NCBI GenBank assembly: GCA_021324255.1
Contig: JAJPJL010000070.1
Coordinates: 1-64,000, forward strand
From: Bacillota bacterium
GTDB lineage: Bacteria; Sysuimicrobiota; Sysuimicrobiia; Sysuimicrobiales; Segetimicrobiaceae
Direction: 5' to 3'
Length of the DNA: 64,000 nt
Position 1 is the stretch's first letter, and each line of letters opens with the position of its first letter. Below the pieces are notes generated by a model that was given only the letters and a program-made list of their open reading frames with translations, was not told the origin of the DNA and searched no databases. Made by a program: the position numbers and the translations under genes. Below, in pieces: positions 25,003 to 34,447 of this stretch.

Positions 25003-25431
25003 ATGATTGTGCGTCCCATCACGACCGTGCTCGGCACCGCGCTCGGCGTGGCCGTTCTGGGCGTCGTGCTGACGCCCGGGTCCGCGTGGCCGGCGGGGAT
25101 ATCCGCCCACGCGCGGTCGATCGTCGCGTCCCCCTCCGCCGCGTTCAGCGGCGGCTTGGTCGCGATGGCCGTCGTGCTGACCGGCCTGGAAATCCTGCGC
25201 CAGCGGCACCGCGGCGCGCGCGCCCGACAGGCCCGGCGTGCACGGGCGCTCCCGGGGCCGGGCCTCGCGATGCCCCGGCGCGCCGCCTGGCCCGCGGCGC
25301 GCGACCCGGACACGTCCCCCTCACGACGCGGATGGGAATGGCTCCCTGCGCTCGGCAATCGCGGCCAACGCGCTGAGCAGCAGCCGCGCGGCGGTGCGGG
25401 AGGTCACTTCCGCCCAATCGTACGGTGGTGA
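25003..25431 (+). CDS. Possible small membrane protein (hypothetical)
   Basis: An open frame of 142 codons from ATG 25003. The first about 70 residues have two hydrophobic segments (IVRPITTVLGTALGVAVLGVV and FSGGLVAMAVVLTGLEILR) and a codon pattern like real genes here. The last third is Arg/Pro-rich and overlaps the 3' end of the agmatinase gene by 111 bases. No SD is visible. The first part may be real and the tail may reflect a lost stop. Confidence 0.35.
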   Translation: MIVRPITTVLGTALGVAVLGVVLTPGSAWPAGISAHARSIVASPSAAFSGGLVAMAVVLTGLEILRQRHRGARARQARRARALPGPGLAMPRRAAWPAARDPDTSPSRRGWEWLPALGNRGQRAEQQPRGGAGGHFRPIVRW

Positions 25432-26278
25432 CACCTCGACGAGATCCAACCCGATGACGCGGCATCGGCTCGCGATGGCACGGACGGCGTCGCGCAGTTC
25501 CGCGTAGGTCAACCCGCCCGGCTCCGGCGTGCCGGTGCCGGGCGCCGTTGCGATATCGAGCACGTCGATATCGATGCTGAGGTAGCACGCGGCCCCCGGC
25601 GGCACGACCGCGGCGGCGGCGTCCGGGCCGCCGCGGCGCAGTTCGGTGGCGGACACCGCCCGAACCCCGTAGGCGGCCGCGGCCTCCAGGGGCTCCGCGT
25701 ACTTTTGCAGGGCGCGGAGGCCGAGCTGCGAGATTCCCGCGACGAACGGCAGCTCGGAGACGCGGCGCATGACGTTGCCGTGTCCGAACCGGGTCCCCTG
25801 CCGTTCGTCCACGAAATCTTGATGCGTGTCGAGCTGGACGACGTGCACCGGCCCGCGGTCCGCGAAGGCCCGCAGCACCGGAAACGTGATCGCGTGATCG
25901 CCGCCCACAACGACCGGCAGGCTGCCGTCCGCCAGGATCTCCGCCGCCGCGGCGGTGATCCGGTCCAGGTTGCCGGGGATCTCCGCCGGCGCGATCTCGA
26001 CATCGCCCCAATCGGCCATCGTCACGCCCCGCAGGATCCAGCGGCGCAGGTCGAGATCGTACCAACCCCCCGCGGCCACATCGTCGCGGGAGCGGTAGGA
26101 CCACCACATTGACGCGGCGCGGACCGCGGCCGGGCCAAACCGCGCCCGCCCGCAGCGTGGTCCCGAGATCGAACGGCATGCCGAGGAACGCCACGTCCGT
26201 CTTGACGTCGCGGCTGGGATCGCGCGGCGGCGCCCCGAAGAACGTCGGGAACCGGGCGCGGGAAGCGGCGTCGCTCAC
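25321..26278 (-). pseudogene. Agmatinase/arginase-family ureohydrolase with 2-base frameshift
   Basis: Two adjacent frames together make one ureohydrolase of about 319 residues. The N-terminal part starts at GTG 26278, with AAGGAGG eight bases upstream, and runs through TDVAFLGMPFDLGTTLRAGA. The rest is in another frame from MWWSYRSRDD onward. Loss of two bases in a GC run around 26141-26147 restores neither frame alone, and adding two gives a length divisible by three. Manganese motifs are intact: GGDHAITFPVL, QLDTHQDF (DxHxD) and SIDIDVLD. The family hydrolyses agmatine, guanidinobutyrate or similar compounds to urea. It is either a true recent pseudogene or a sequencing error. Confidence 0.8.
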
Positions 26279-26319
26279 GTCTCGTGCCTCCTTCCGGCGC
26301 TTGAGACGACCGTGGTGCG

Positions 26320-26688
26320 CTACCGCGGCAGCGCCAGCGCGCCGCCGGCGAGGAGCGCCGCACCGACCGCCGCCTGGATCGAAATGCGGCGCGCCCGGCG
26401 CCGCAGCTCCGTGCGCTCCGCCGGGTCCTCGATGCGCTCGATCGTGTCGACAAGGTTGCGCGCCCCGCGCGCAGCGAGCTGGATTCAGGTCGCCTCGCGC
26501 CACTGGAAGACGCCCAGGGCCGCGCCCCAGAACAGCGGCAGCAGCACGAGGCGCCACCAGCGATCGACCCCCGTCCCGACCAGGACCCCGAGCAGCGCGA
26601 GGCTCACGCCGAAGAGGGCGACGCCGATCGCGAGGCGCTTTCGCCGCTCGGCGGCGCCGATGTTGGTGAGGCAGGCCGCGCTGCTCAC
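26320..26688 (-). CDS. Small two-helix membrane protein with in-frame TGA
   Basis: GTG 26688 overlaps the pgi stop by 4 bases (GTGA). The frame reads 67 residues ([17 protein letters not shown], then two membrane segments including [20 protein letters not shown] and [15 protein letters not shown], ending QWREAT), meets TGA at 26487-26485, and continues 54 more residues to TAG at 26322-26320. The continuation begins [10 protein letters not shown] and looks like protein. From memory, homologues carry Cys at the TGA position (..TCVxLAARG), but I could not check this. A hairpin TGCGCGC-GGG-GCGCGCA follows the TGA with its loop 18 bases away. It may be a selenoprotein, a nonsense mutation or a sequence error. 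As ordinary translation it ends at 26485. Confidence 0.6.
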
Positions 26689-28322
26689 GAGGCGCTCGCG
26701 GGCCGGCTCCGGCGATACCATCGGATGAGCGCGTTCGTGGACCCATCGTGCGCCAGGACCGGATCGGGCGCGGCCAGCTCCGAGATGATCCGTGTGGCGA
26801 GCGCCTTGCCCAGCTCCACGCCCCATTGATCGAACGAATCGATCTGCCACACGACGCCCTGCACGAACACGCTGTGCTCATAGAGGGCGATGAGCTTGCC
26901 GAGCGTCTCCGGCGTGAGCTGCTCGGCGAGCAGCACCGTGGACGGCCGGTTGCCCGGACACACCCGATGGGGGACGAGCGCCGGCGGGGTGCCTTCCCGT
27001 GCGACCTCGCCGGCCGTCCGGCCAAACGCGAGGGCCTCCGCCTGCGCGATGAGGTTGGCCATGAGCAGGTCGCGGTGGGTCTCCAGGGGGTTCAGCGGCC
27101 GGGCGAAGCCGATGAGATCGCACGGGACCAGCTTGGTCCCCTGGTGGAGCAGCTGGTAGAACGAGTGCTGGCCGTTGGTCCCCGGCTCGCCCCAGTAGAT
27201 CGCGCCGGTGCCGTGCGTCACGGCCGTCCCATCGAGCCGGACCGACTTGCCGTTGCTTTCCATCGTCAGTTGCTGCAGGTAGGCGGGAAACCGATGGAGG
27301 TAGCGGTCGTAGGGCAGCACCGCCGCGGTCTGCGCCCCGAAGAAGTCGCCGTACCACACGGCGAGGAGCCCCATGAGGACCGGCAAGTTGCGCTCGAACG
27401 GCGCCGTCCGGAAGTGCTCGTCGATGGCATGAAACCCCGCGAGCATCTCGTGGAAGCGCTCCGGTCCGACGGCGATCATGGTCGAGAGGCCGATCGCGGA
27501 ATCCATGGAATACCGCCCGCCGACCCAATCCCAGAACCCGAACATGTTCTGCGGATCGATCCCGAACGCGGCCACCTCCCGGGCGTTTGTGGACACGGCC
27601 ACGAAATGCCGGGCGACGGCCCGCTCGTCCCCGAGCCGGGCGAGCAGCCAGGCGCGCGCGGCGCGGGCGTTCGTGAGGGTTTCGAGGGTGGTGAAGGTCT
27701 TGGAGGACACGATGACGAGCGTCTCCGCCGGGTCGAGATCCCGCGTCGCCTCGACGAGGTCGGTGGGGTCGATGTTCGACACAAACCGGAACGTCATGTC
27801 GCGCCGCGCGTACCAGCGCAGGGCCTCGTACGCCATCACCGGTCCGAGGTCCGAGCCGCCGATGCCGATGTTGATGACGTTGCGGATCGGCCGGCCGGTA
27901 TGCCCGCGCCACGCGCCGCCCCGCACACGCGCGGCGAAGTCCGCCATCCGGTCGAGCACGGCGTGCACGTCGGGGACGACGTTCCGGCCGTCGAGCACGA
28001 TCGATGCCCCGCGGGGCGCCCGCAGCGCCACGTGGAGCACGGCGCGCTGCTCGGTCGTGTTGATCTTGTCGCCGCGGAACATGGCCTCGATCCGCTCGCG
28101 CAGGCCGGACGCCGCGGCGAGCGCGCGCAGCAGCCGCAGGGTCTCGTCCATGACCCGGTGCTTGGAGTAGTCGAGGCGGAGGCCCGCGGCCTCGGCGACC
28201 ATGCGCTCGCCGCGCCCGGGATCCGCCGCGAAGAGGTCGCGGAGGTGCCGGGGCGCGACCAGCGCGTGGTGGGCGGCGAGCGCGTCCCAAGCCTGCCTGG
28301 TGGTTTCGCGGGCCGTCGCCAT
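26685..28322 (-). CDS. pgi: Glucose-6-phosphate isomerase
   Basis: A 545-residue cytosolic isomerase that interconverts glucose-6-phosphate and fructose-6-phosphate. Family blocks are all present: [96 protein letters not shown] and [13 protein letters not shown]. The catalytic Glu, His and Lys lie in the last three blocks. GGGAGGCGG precedes ATG 28322. The length is that of the long (E. coli-type) PGI. It is coupled by a 4-base overlap to the small membrane protein downstream. Confidence 0.97.
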   Translation of the reverse strand: MATARETTRQAWDALAAHHALVAPRHLRDLFAADPGRGERMVAEAAGLRLDYSKHRVMDETLRLLRALAAASGLRERIEAMFRGDKINTTEQRAVLHVALRAPRGASIVLDGRNVVPDVHAVLDRMADFAARVRGGAWRGHTGRPIRNVINIGIGGSDLGPVMAYEALRWYARRDMTFRFVSNIDPTDLVEATRDLDPAETLVIVSSKTFTTLETLTNARAARAWLLARLGDERAVARHFVAVSTNAREVAAFGIDPQNMFGFWDWVGGRYSMDSAIGLSTMIAVGPERFHEMLAGFHAIDEHFRTAPFERNLPVLMGLLAVWYGDFFGAQTAAVLPYDRYLHRFPAYLQQLTMESNGKSVRLDGTAVTHGTGAIYWGEPGTNGQHSFYQLLHQGTKLVPCDLIGFARPLNPLETHRDLLMANLIAQAEALAFGRTAGEVAREGTPPALVPHRVCPGNRPSTVLLAEQLTPETLGKLIALYEHSVFVQGVVWQIDSFDQWGVELGKALATRIISELAAPDPVLAHDGSTNALIRWYRRSRPASAS

Positions 28323-28345
28323 CGACCGCCTCCCTGCCGCCGCGG

Positions 28346-29290
28346 TTACGCCGGCGGCGCGCCAAAGACGGCGAGCGGCACGAGCGCGCTCACGATGTAC
28401 TGGCCGGCGTCGACGATCTCCGAGATCTTGAGATCCACGCACAGGCTCGAGAGGAGATACGCGTCTTCGCGCGACAGGCGGTATGTGTCGCTCACGTGCG
28501 CCACCATCGCCCGCACGGCGTCCTGGGCCGCCTTGTAGAGGTCGGGGCCGACGCCGGTCGTTCCGTACCAGCCGCCGCGGTTGACGCGCGGCACGAGCGG
28601 CCCGGGTGTCACAAACTGCGGCGCCGGGAGCCGCCGGCCCTTTTGCAGGGTCAGCCGCAGCGCCGCGTACATCGGCGCCTCGATGCCGGTCACGCACACC
28701 TCGCCGTCGCCCTGCGCCGCGTGGGCGTCGCCGCAGCTAAAGAGCGCGCCCGGGACCTGCACCGGCAGATACAGCGTCGCGCCCCGCACGAGCTGCCGGG
28801 TGTCCATGTTGCCGCCGAACACGCCGGGCGGCATCACCGCTTGCCGCGAGGCGCCGGCCGGGCACACGCCCATCGTGCCGAAGAACGGCTCGATGGGGAC
28901 CGTGACGTCCTCGCGAAATCGCGCGACGCGGCCGTCCGAGAGGTCGAAGATCCGCAGGTACGGCGTCTTGAAGTCCTCCGGGAGCAGGCCCAAGCCTTCG
29001 AGGATGGCCGCCCAGCCCCAGCCTTCCGTGTGGATGTCGAGGATCTCCACGGCCAGCGTATCGCCGGGGCCCGCTCCGTTGACGAGGATCGGTCCGGCCA
29101 GCGGGTAGACGCGCTCCCAATCGAGGCTCGCGAGGTCCGCCGTGGTCGAGGACGGGGTCAGCTGATTGTCGCTGACATCGCGGGTCCGCACGACCACGGT
29201 GTCACCGCTGTCGACGGCGACCGCGGGCTGGTGTCGCACGTCCCACGTGAAATGCACCGCGTCATGCGGCACGTAATGGGTTCGCGCCAT
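28346..29290 (-). CDS. Acetamidase/formamidase
   Basis: A 314-residue FmdA_AmdA family amidase that releases ammonia from short amides. Blocks seen are [69 protein letters not shown] and the C-terminal [18 protein letters not shown] 29290 is chosen: AAGGAGGGG sits seven bases before it, while an in-frame GTG six bases upstream would lie against the SD. It is downstream of the M81 peptidase gene and 23 bases before pgi. Neighbouring agmatinase and amidases suggest nitrogen scavenging. Confidence 0.93.
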   Translation of the reverse strand: MARTHYVPHDAVHFTWDVRHQPAVAVDSGDTVVVRTRDVSDNQLTPSSTTADLASLDWERVYPLAGPILVNGAGPGDTLAVEILDIHTEGWGWAAILEGLGLLPEDFKTPYLRIFDLSDGRVARFREDVTVPIEPFFGTMGVCPAGASRQAVMPPGVFGGNMDTRQLVRGATLYLPVQVPGALFSCGDAHAAQGDGEVCVTGIEAPMYAALRLTLQKGRRLPAPQFVTPGPLVPRVNRGGWYGTTGVGPDLYKAAQDAVRAMVAHVSDTYRLSREDAYLLSSLCVDLKISEIVDAGQYIVSALVPLAVFGAPPA

Positions 29291-29393
29291 GGCCACCCCT
29301 CCTTGCGCATCGTCTCCCCGGCCCGGTCAACGTTCCCCGCGGTCCCGCGGGGTCCTCCAGAACGGTGCCTAAGGAGACCGTCGCGGTCCGCCG

Positions 29394-30881
29394 TCACACG
29401 GCCCTCCGGTAGACCTCGGGCGCCGGCTCGAACGTCACCGCGTCGTCCAGCGGAAACATCGGCCGGCGGCACACGCGGTGTCCGAGGGATCGCAGGTCGG
29501 CGCTCGTCGATCCCGGCGCGTCGATGTTGAAGGTTGTTTGCGCCCACGCGTCAAACATGTGGTATTCGCAGTACGGCGACTTCACGACCGTCAGATGGTA
29601 GTCTTGCGGGTTCCGGCCGTGCGCGAGGAACATCGCCCGGTCGAAGAGGCTGACCGGACGGCTCATCGCGAGGATCGTAACGCACCCGGCCCTGAGCACG
29701 GCGGTGGGGCCCGCATCGAGCGCGCCCCCGCTCGTCTCCAGCACGGCGCGGCCGCGCGACAGCATGTCCACCTCAACGGTCATCTCCAGCGGCGTAAACC
29801 GCGGGTCGCGCGCGCCGCCGAGCCGCACCGTGATCGTCGCGCCGACCCCGGCCCGCACGGCGGCGGCCGCCGCGGGCGGATCCACGATCGGCACCAGGAC
29901 GGGCTTCTCGTAGCCGGCGCGGAGCAGCGCGTGGAGAATGACGTTGCTGTCGCCGGTGGCGCCGGATGAGGTCGCATCCGCGGCGTCGGTGAAGATCACG
30001 GGGCCGGTCATGCCCCGCGCCTGCGCGATGGCCCGGTCGAGCGGGATGAGCCTGGCCTGCATCCGAGCGCGCTGCGCCCAAAACTCCCGGGCCAGGCGGA
30101 CCGCGTGCGCGGCGGCCGCCTCGCCATCCTCGGCCACGACGACCGTCTGGCTGCACAACTCCGGCACGTCCGTGAACGGGTTGCCGATCAGGACGGCGGC
30201 CGCGTGCGCCGCGCCTTCCCGCTCGAGGCGCTGCGCTTCGCGGACCACGTCGCCGTAACAGCCAGACTTGGTGATGAGCTCATCCCCGCGGACGAGCGCG
30301 GGAATCGCGACCCTGGCCATCGCCGGGGGACGCCGCCGCGCGAGGACCCGGAGCAACAGGCCCGCCGCGCGCGCGCCGGTGTCCGCGAAGTCGACATGCG
30401 GGTAGGTCTGATACGCGGCCACGCCGTCGATGGCGCGGAGCATCCGCGCCGTGAGGATACCGTGCAGGTCCAACGAGATGACGATCGGGACACCGTCACC
30501 GACGAGCCGGCGGGTCTCCTCGAGCAGGGCGCCCTCCGGATCGAGCTCGCCGTCCGCCGCCATCGCGCCGTGGAGCGAGAAATATACGCCGTCCACGCGG
30601 CGTGCGTGCTCGGCCACGGCGTCCAGCACCTCGCCGGACAGCCGGCGCCAGCCCGCTTGCGAGAGCATGCCCGCGCTCGTCGCCCGGGCGCCGTACGCCG
30701 GGACCACCTCGACGTCCCCGCGCGCCTCCAGGACGGCGACGGCGCCGGCGACCGCCGTGTTGCGGCCGCGCTGGTCGGCCACCGCGTCCCCGCGGCGCAC
30801 GGTGAAGTCGGCGTACTCCGTCGGCACCGGGTTGAACGACGAGATCTCCTGAGCACACTCCACCACGAGCACCTTCGGCAC
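29394..30881 (-). CDS. M81 family metallopeptidase, MlrC-like
   Basis: A 495-residue protein of the family named for microcystinase MlrC, zinc-dependent and acting on linear peptides or other amides. It begins PKVLVVECAQEISSFNP (the common ExSFSP variant). The probable metal sites are SLHGAMAADGELDPEG and SLDLHGILTARM, with QTYPHVDFADTG following. The MlrC C-terminal domain occupies about residues 310-490. The start is GTG 30881. It is divergent from the VOC gene across a 142-base gap. Confidence 0.9.
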   Translation of the reverse strand: MPKVLVVECAQEISSFNPVPTEYADFTVRRGDAVADQRGRNTAVAGAVAVLEARGDVEVVPAYGARATSAGMLSQAGWRRLSGEVLDAVAEHARRVDGVYFSLHGAMAADGELDPEGALLEETRRLVGDGVPIVISLDLHGILTARMLRAIDGVAAYQTYPHVDFADTGARAAGLLLRVLARRRPPAMARVAIPALVRGDELITKSGCYGDVVREAQRLEREGAAHAAAVLIGNPFTDVPELCSQTVVVAEDGEAAAAHAVRLAREFWAQRARMQARLIPLDRAIAQARGMTGPVIFTDAADATSSGATGDSNVILHALLRAGYEKPVLVPIVDPPAAAAAVRAGVGATITVRLGGARDPRFTPLEMTVEVDMLSRGRAVLETSGGALDAGPTAVLRAGCVTILAMSRPVSLFDRAMFLAHGRNPQDYHLTVVKSPYCEYHMFDAWAQTTFNIDAPGSTSADLRSLGHRVCRRPMFPLDDAVTFEPAPEVYRRAV

Positions 30882-31023
30882 CGACGCACCCCCGTGCGCA
30901 CCCGGTTTCGGCGCGTTGAGAGTTCTCGGCCGGCGCGGCGCCGTCCCGCCGGCCTGCTACAATGCGGGTGATGGCCCGCCGCGCGGCGGCGGGGAGCCGG
31001 AGCGAAAACGAGGTGACGGACCG

Positions 31024-31446
31024 ATGGCTTCGACCCCGAGCCCGATGTTCCAGCGGATCGACCACGTCGGCGTGATCGTTGGAGACCTCGGCGAGGCGCG
31101 CCGCTGGCTCGGCGAGGTGTTTGGGCTGCCGCTCGAACGGACAGTGGATCTCGCGGATGGGCAGATCCACGGGGAATTCTTCGGGTGCGGGGGCGTCAAC
31201 ATCGAGGTCATCTCGATCGGCGACCCGGCGGTGCGGCAGCGACGCCTCGGCAACGCCCGCGCGCGGATCGAGCACATCGCGGTCGAGGTCACCGATCTCC
31301 GCGCCGCGCTCCGCCGGCTCGAGGCGGTGGGCGCCAAGACGACGACGCCGGAGCCGCAGCGCATCGGGAACAATCTCGTTGCGTGGACCGCTGAGGAGAC
31401 CACCGGCGGGATCTCCTACCAGCTCATCGAGCGGGGTGGCGCGTAG
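31024..31446 (+). CDS. VOC-family protein, methylmalonyl-CoA epimerase-like
   Basis: A 140-residue glyoxalase-fold protein with two beta-alpha-beta-beta-beta modules. Metal-ligand positions are visible in RIDHVGVIV (His), HIAVEVTD (His) and the terminal SYQLIERG (Glu). The spacing and the VGDLGEARRWLGEVFGL start resemble methylmalonyl-CoA epimerases, but GG/TP pocket residues of that enzyme cannot be confirmed. ATG 31024 is preferred over an upstream in-frame start in low-complexity sequence. Confidence 0.82.
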   Translation: MASTPSPMFQRIDHVGVIVGDLGEARRWLGEVFGLPLERTVDLADGQIHGEFFGCGGVNIEVISIGDPAVRQRRLGNARARIEHIAVEVTDLRAALRRLEAVGAKTTTPEPQRIGNNLVAWTAEETTGGISYQLIERGGA

Positions 31447-31521
31447 CCCCCGGCGCGCCGGTAGGGAGCCGTTGGCGGAGGAGCGAATGCTCCCCCACTT
31501 CCACCGGAGGCCGCCTCCGCC

Positions 31522-32490
31522 GTGACGTTTTTGTGGCCGGCGTTTCTGTGGGGACTCGCCGTCGTGCCGCTCGCCGTGCTCGGGGCCGCCGCCGTGGCGC
31601 GGCGCCGGCGGCGGCCGTCGCTCGTATTCTCGCGGCTCGATGCCGTCGCGGACGCGGCCCGCGGGACGCGCGCGACGCGGCGGTATGCCGCGACGGCCGT
31701 GTTCGTGGTCGCCCTCATGGTCGTCCCCGTGGCGCTCGCCCGGCCCACGATTCCGCTGCTCGTTCCGGCCGACCGGGCCGCCGTCATGCTGGCGATCGAC
31801 ATCAGCGGCAGCATGATGTCGCAGGACGTCAAGCCGTCCCGGCTGCGCGCGGCGCAGGAGGCCGCCAAGACGTTTGTGCTCGGGCTGCCCGGTCACGTGC
31901 GCGCCGGCCTCGTCGTGTTTGCGGGGTACGCCACGCTGCTGTCCCCGCCGACGACCGACCACGCGCAGCTCGCGCGCACGATCGACGGCATCAGCGTGCA
32001 GCACCGGACCGCGATCGGCGATGGGTTGCTCGAGGCCGTGGCCGCGCTGCCCGGGCGGGTGCGGCCGGCGCCGGACGGCTCGTTGCCCCCGCTGCCCCGC
32101 GACCTCCCGCCGGGATTTGTTGTCTTGCTTTCCGACGGCCAGAACAACAGCGGGACCGATCCCATGCAGGCCGCCGATGTGGCGCGGCGCGAATCGGTCA
32201 CGGTATACACGGTCGGCATCGGCACCGAGTCGGTCGGGGACAACGGGGCGTTCATGATCGGCGGCGCGCTCGATGAGACGACGCTGCGCGACATGGCGCG
32301 CCATACCGGCGGCCTCTACTACCACCCGCAAACCGGCCGCGACCTGACCGATATCTATCACCGGCTGGCGCGCGCGATCGGCTGGCAGCAGCGGCGCACG
32401 GAGGTGACCGGCGGCGTCGCCGCCGGCGTCGCCGGGCTGCTCGTCGCGGCCCTCCTCGTGTCGGTGCTGACCAAGCCCATGCTCGCCTGA
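31522..32490 (+). CDS. VWA-domain membrane protein, BatA-like
   Basis: A 322-residue protein. Two N-terminal membrane helices (about 4-25 and 56-75) are followed by a von Willebrand A domain with an intact MIDAS: DISGSMMSQ, the Thr in RTAIGDGL, and the Asp in LLSDGQNNSG. A C-terminal helix ends the protein (GVAAGVAGLLVAALLVSVL). BatA proteins are usually encoded beside MoxR ATPase, DUF58 and BatB genes. None is seen here. It starts at GTG 31522. Confidence 0.9.
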   Translation: MTFLWPAFLWGLAVVPLAVLGAAAVARRRRRPSLVFSRLDAVADAARGTRATRRYAATAVFVVALMVVPVALARPTIPLLVPADRAAVMLAIDISGSMMSQDVKPSRLRAAQEAAKTFVLGLPGHVRAGLVVFAGYATLLSPPTTDHAQLARTIDGISVQHRTAIGDGLLEAVAALPGRVRPAPDGSLPPLPRDLPPGFVVLLSDGQNNSGTDPMQAADVARRESVTVYTVGIGTESVGDNGAFMIGGALDETTLRDMARHTGGLYYHPQTGRDLTDIYHRLARAIGWQQRRTEVTGGVAAGVAGLLVAALLVSVLTKPMLA

Positions 32491-32513
32491 CGCCGTCGCG
32501 CCCGGGCGGGCCC

Positions 32514-32533
32514 GCGGGCGCAGGAGCGCCCGC
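32514..32533. terminator. Hairpin after the VWA gene
   Basis: GCGGGCGC-agga-GCGCCCGC is an 8-bp perfect stem with a 4-base loop, 24 bases after the VWA stop. There is no T-run. It could act as a terminator or an RNA-stabilising end before the separate EamA gene. Confidence 0.35.
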
Positions 32534-32604
32534 CGCACCCGCGAATGGTTTGCGGCGCGCGCGCCCACGGCCGCGACCCGCCGTGCGCACGGCGGGGCTG
32601 TTCT

Positions 32605-33537
32605 ATGGCACCGATCTGCATCCTCATCTCGGCGTTCCTCTATGGGATCTCGCCGATTCTGGCGAAGGTCGCCTACGCCTCCGGCGTCACGCCGCTCACA
32701 CTGCTCTCGCTGCGCGCCACGGCCGGCGCCGCCTTGACGTGGTGCGGCCTCCTGATCACGCGCGGCGCCCGGCCGCCGGCCGCCGGCCTCCTGCTGCCGC
32801 TCGCGGGCCTCGGCGTGACGGTGGTGCCGCTGCAGGTCTGGGGCTATTTTTACGCGCTCACGGTTCTGCCGGCATCGTCGGCGTCCGTCATCGTCAACAC
32901 CACGCCCGTGCACGTGGCCTGGATCAGCCGCCTGCTCCTCGGCGAAGCGTTGCGGCCGTTCGACGTCGGGATCCTGCTCGTCATCGTGGCGGGCGCAACG
33001 CTCGTGGCCGGACAGACACCGCAGGCCGGCCACGTTGCCGGGATGGCGGCGCTCGGCGTCTCAACGCTGGGGTCTGCATTCTATCTTGTCGCGCAGCGCC
33101 GCCTCGTCCGCGACGCCCACCCGCTCGGCGTGCTGGCCGTCATCCTTCCCTGCTCGGCCGCCGTCTACTGGACGGCCGGGCTGCTCGCGGGGCAGCTCGA
33201 CCTGGCGCTCTCCTCCACCGGCCTCCTGGCGGTCGGCGCCACCACCGTCGCGGCGGCGGTCGCCTCCGTGCTCGTCCTCACGGCGCTGCGCCGCCTCCCC
33301 GCAACCCGCGCGGCGATGCTCGGTATGCTCGAACCGGTGGTCGCGGTCGTGAGCAGCGTCCTCCTGTTGGGCGACGCGATGACGTGGTTGCGGGCCGTCG
33401 GGATCGGCATCGTGCTCGCCGGGATCACGGCGCTGCAGCTCAAGGGCGCGCCGGCGGCGGCGCCGGCGCCCCAGCCGGGGTCGCGAATGCACGCGAAGTT
33501 TCGGGACAAGCCGCGGCCGGTTCCGTGGAGTTCCTAG
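32605..33537 (+). CDS. EamA-type (DMT) transporter
   Basis: A 310-residue protein with about ten membrane helices in two EamA repeats. It has YGISPILAKVAYASGVTP in helix 1, SSASVIVNTTPVHVA, and the repeat-2 motif LGMLEPVVAVVSSVLLLGD. It is unrelated in close sequence to the EamA gene at 4256. ATG 32605 is the start that begins directly with helix 1. It is probably an exporter of a small metabolite; the substrate is unknown. Confidence 0.88.
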   Translation: MAPICILISAFLYGISPILAKVAYASGVTPLTLLSLRATAGAALTWCGLLITRGARPPAAGLLLPLAGLGVTVVPLQVWGYFYALTVLPASSASVIVNTTPVHVAWISRLLLGEALRPFDVGILLVIVAGATLVAGQTPQAGHVAGMAALGVSTLGSAFYLVAQRRLVRDAHPLGVLAVILPCSAAVYWTAGLLAGQLDLALSSTGLLAVGATTVAAAVASVLVLTALRRLPATRAAMLGMLEPVVAVVSSVLLLGDAMTWLRAVGIGIVLAGITALQLKGAPAAAPAPQPGSRMHAKFRDKPRPVPWSS

Positions 33538-33609
33538 CGATGCTCGATCGCGAGGCGTGCCCCGACGCCGATCCAGGCGCAGCCCGTGGGGCGCCGCCCA
33601 ACGGGTGGG

Positions 33610-34236
33610 TTACGGGTCGTCCGGGTGCAGAACCTTGAACACGACGCCGGCGGCGGCGCCCCCGGCGAGATTGGCAACGAGGTACACCCACAAGTTTGCC
33701 CACACGGACAGGCCCATGAGGGTGATCCCGAACGCCACGGCCGGGTTGAAGGCGCCGCCCGTGATGTTGCCGACCGCGAAGGCGCCGGTCATGACCGTCA
33801 ACCCGATCGCGAGCCCGTAGAACGAGTTGCCGCTGGTGGCTTTGGCCGTGGCGACGTTGAGCACGACGTAGACCAGCGCGAACGTAAACAGAAACTCGGC
33901 GAGCAACCCCGGGCCCACCGGCATCGCCATGGGCTTGATCTCGGCGCCGGCGCGCAAGACGCCGACCGCCGCGGCGGCGAGCAGCGCGCCGGCGAGCTGC
34001 GCGATCCAATACGGCACGACGTCGCCGGACGCGCAACGACCGCGCACCCAGGCGCCGAAGGTCACCGCGGGATTGTAGTGGCCGCCGGAGATGTGTCCCC
34101 CGGCAAAGACCATGACCATCAGCGCCGCGCCGATGGCCAGCGGCGGGATGACGCCGGCTCCGCCTCCGATGACGGTGCAGCCGACCGTGAGCACGAGAAA
34201 GAACGTGCCGATCAACTCGACGGCGTACTTCCGCAT
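33610..34236 (-). CDS. MIP/aquaporin-family channel
   Basis: A 208-residue membrane channel with six helices and both half-helix motifs: GGHYNPAVTFG (near residue 50) and GGAFNPAVAFG (near 170). It is slightly short for the family (AqpZ has 231 residues). In classic aquaporins the second NPA is followed by Arg, part of the selectivity filter. Here it is Val, so the pore chemistry should differ. It is convergent with the EamA gene and divergent from the oligopeptide cassette. Water, glycerol or a small neutral solute are possible. Confidence 0.88.
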   Translation of the reverse strand: MRKYAVELIGTFFLVLTVGCTVIGGGAGVIPPLAIGAALMVMVFAGGHISGGHYNPAVTFGAWVRGRCASGDVVPYWIAQLAGALLAAAAVGVLRAGAEIKPMAMPVGPGLLAEFLFTFALVYVVLNVATAKATSGNSFYGLAIGLTVMTGAFAVGNITGGAFNPAVAFGITLMGLSVWANLWVYLVANLAGGAAAGVVFKVLHPDDP

Positions 34237-34447
34237 TGTCGAACCCCGCCCCCCGTCTGCGACATCTCTCCCATGAGGCTCCGGCGGGTGGCTACGCCGT
34301 AGTGCGTCGAGAATTCCTGCCTCCGCGCAGCGCCGGCCGCGGGCAGCCCCGACAAGGACTCCTCGAACGGCGTCACGAAACGTGGGCCAACCATTACAGC
34401 CATTCGGCGGAGTCGCCGCAGCGTGGGCTCCGCAAAGGAGGAGCGGG

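Noticed and set aside
30496-33033. 845-codon minus-strand frame over the VOC, VWA and EamA genes
   Set aside because: It is a shadow of three recognised plus-strand genes, with no conserved motif.
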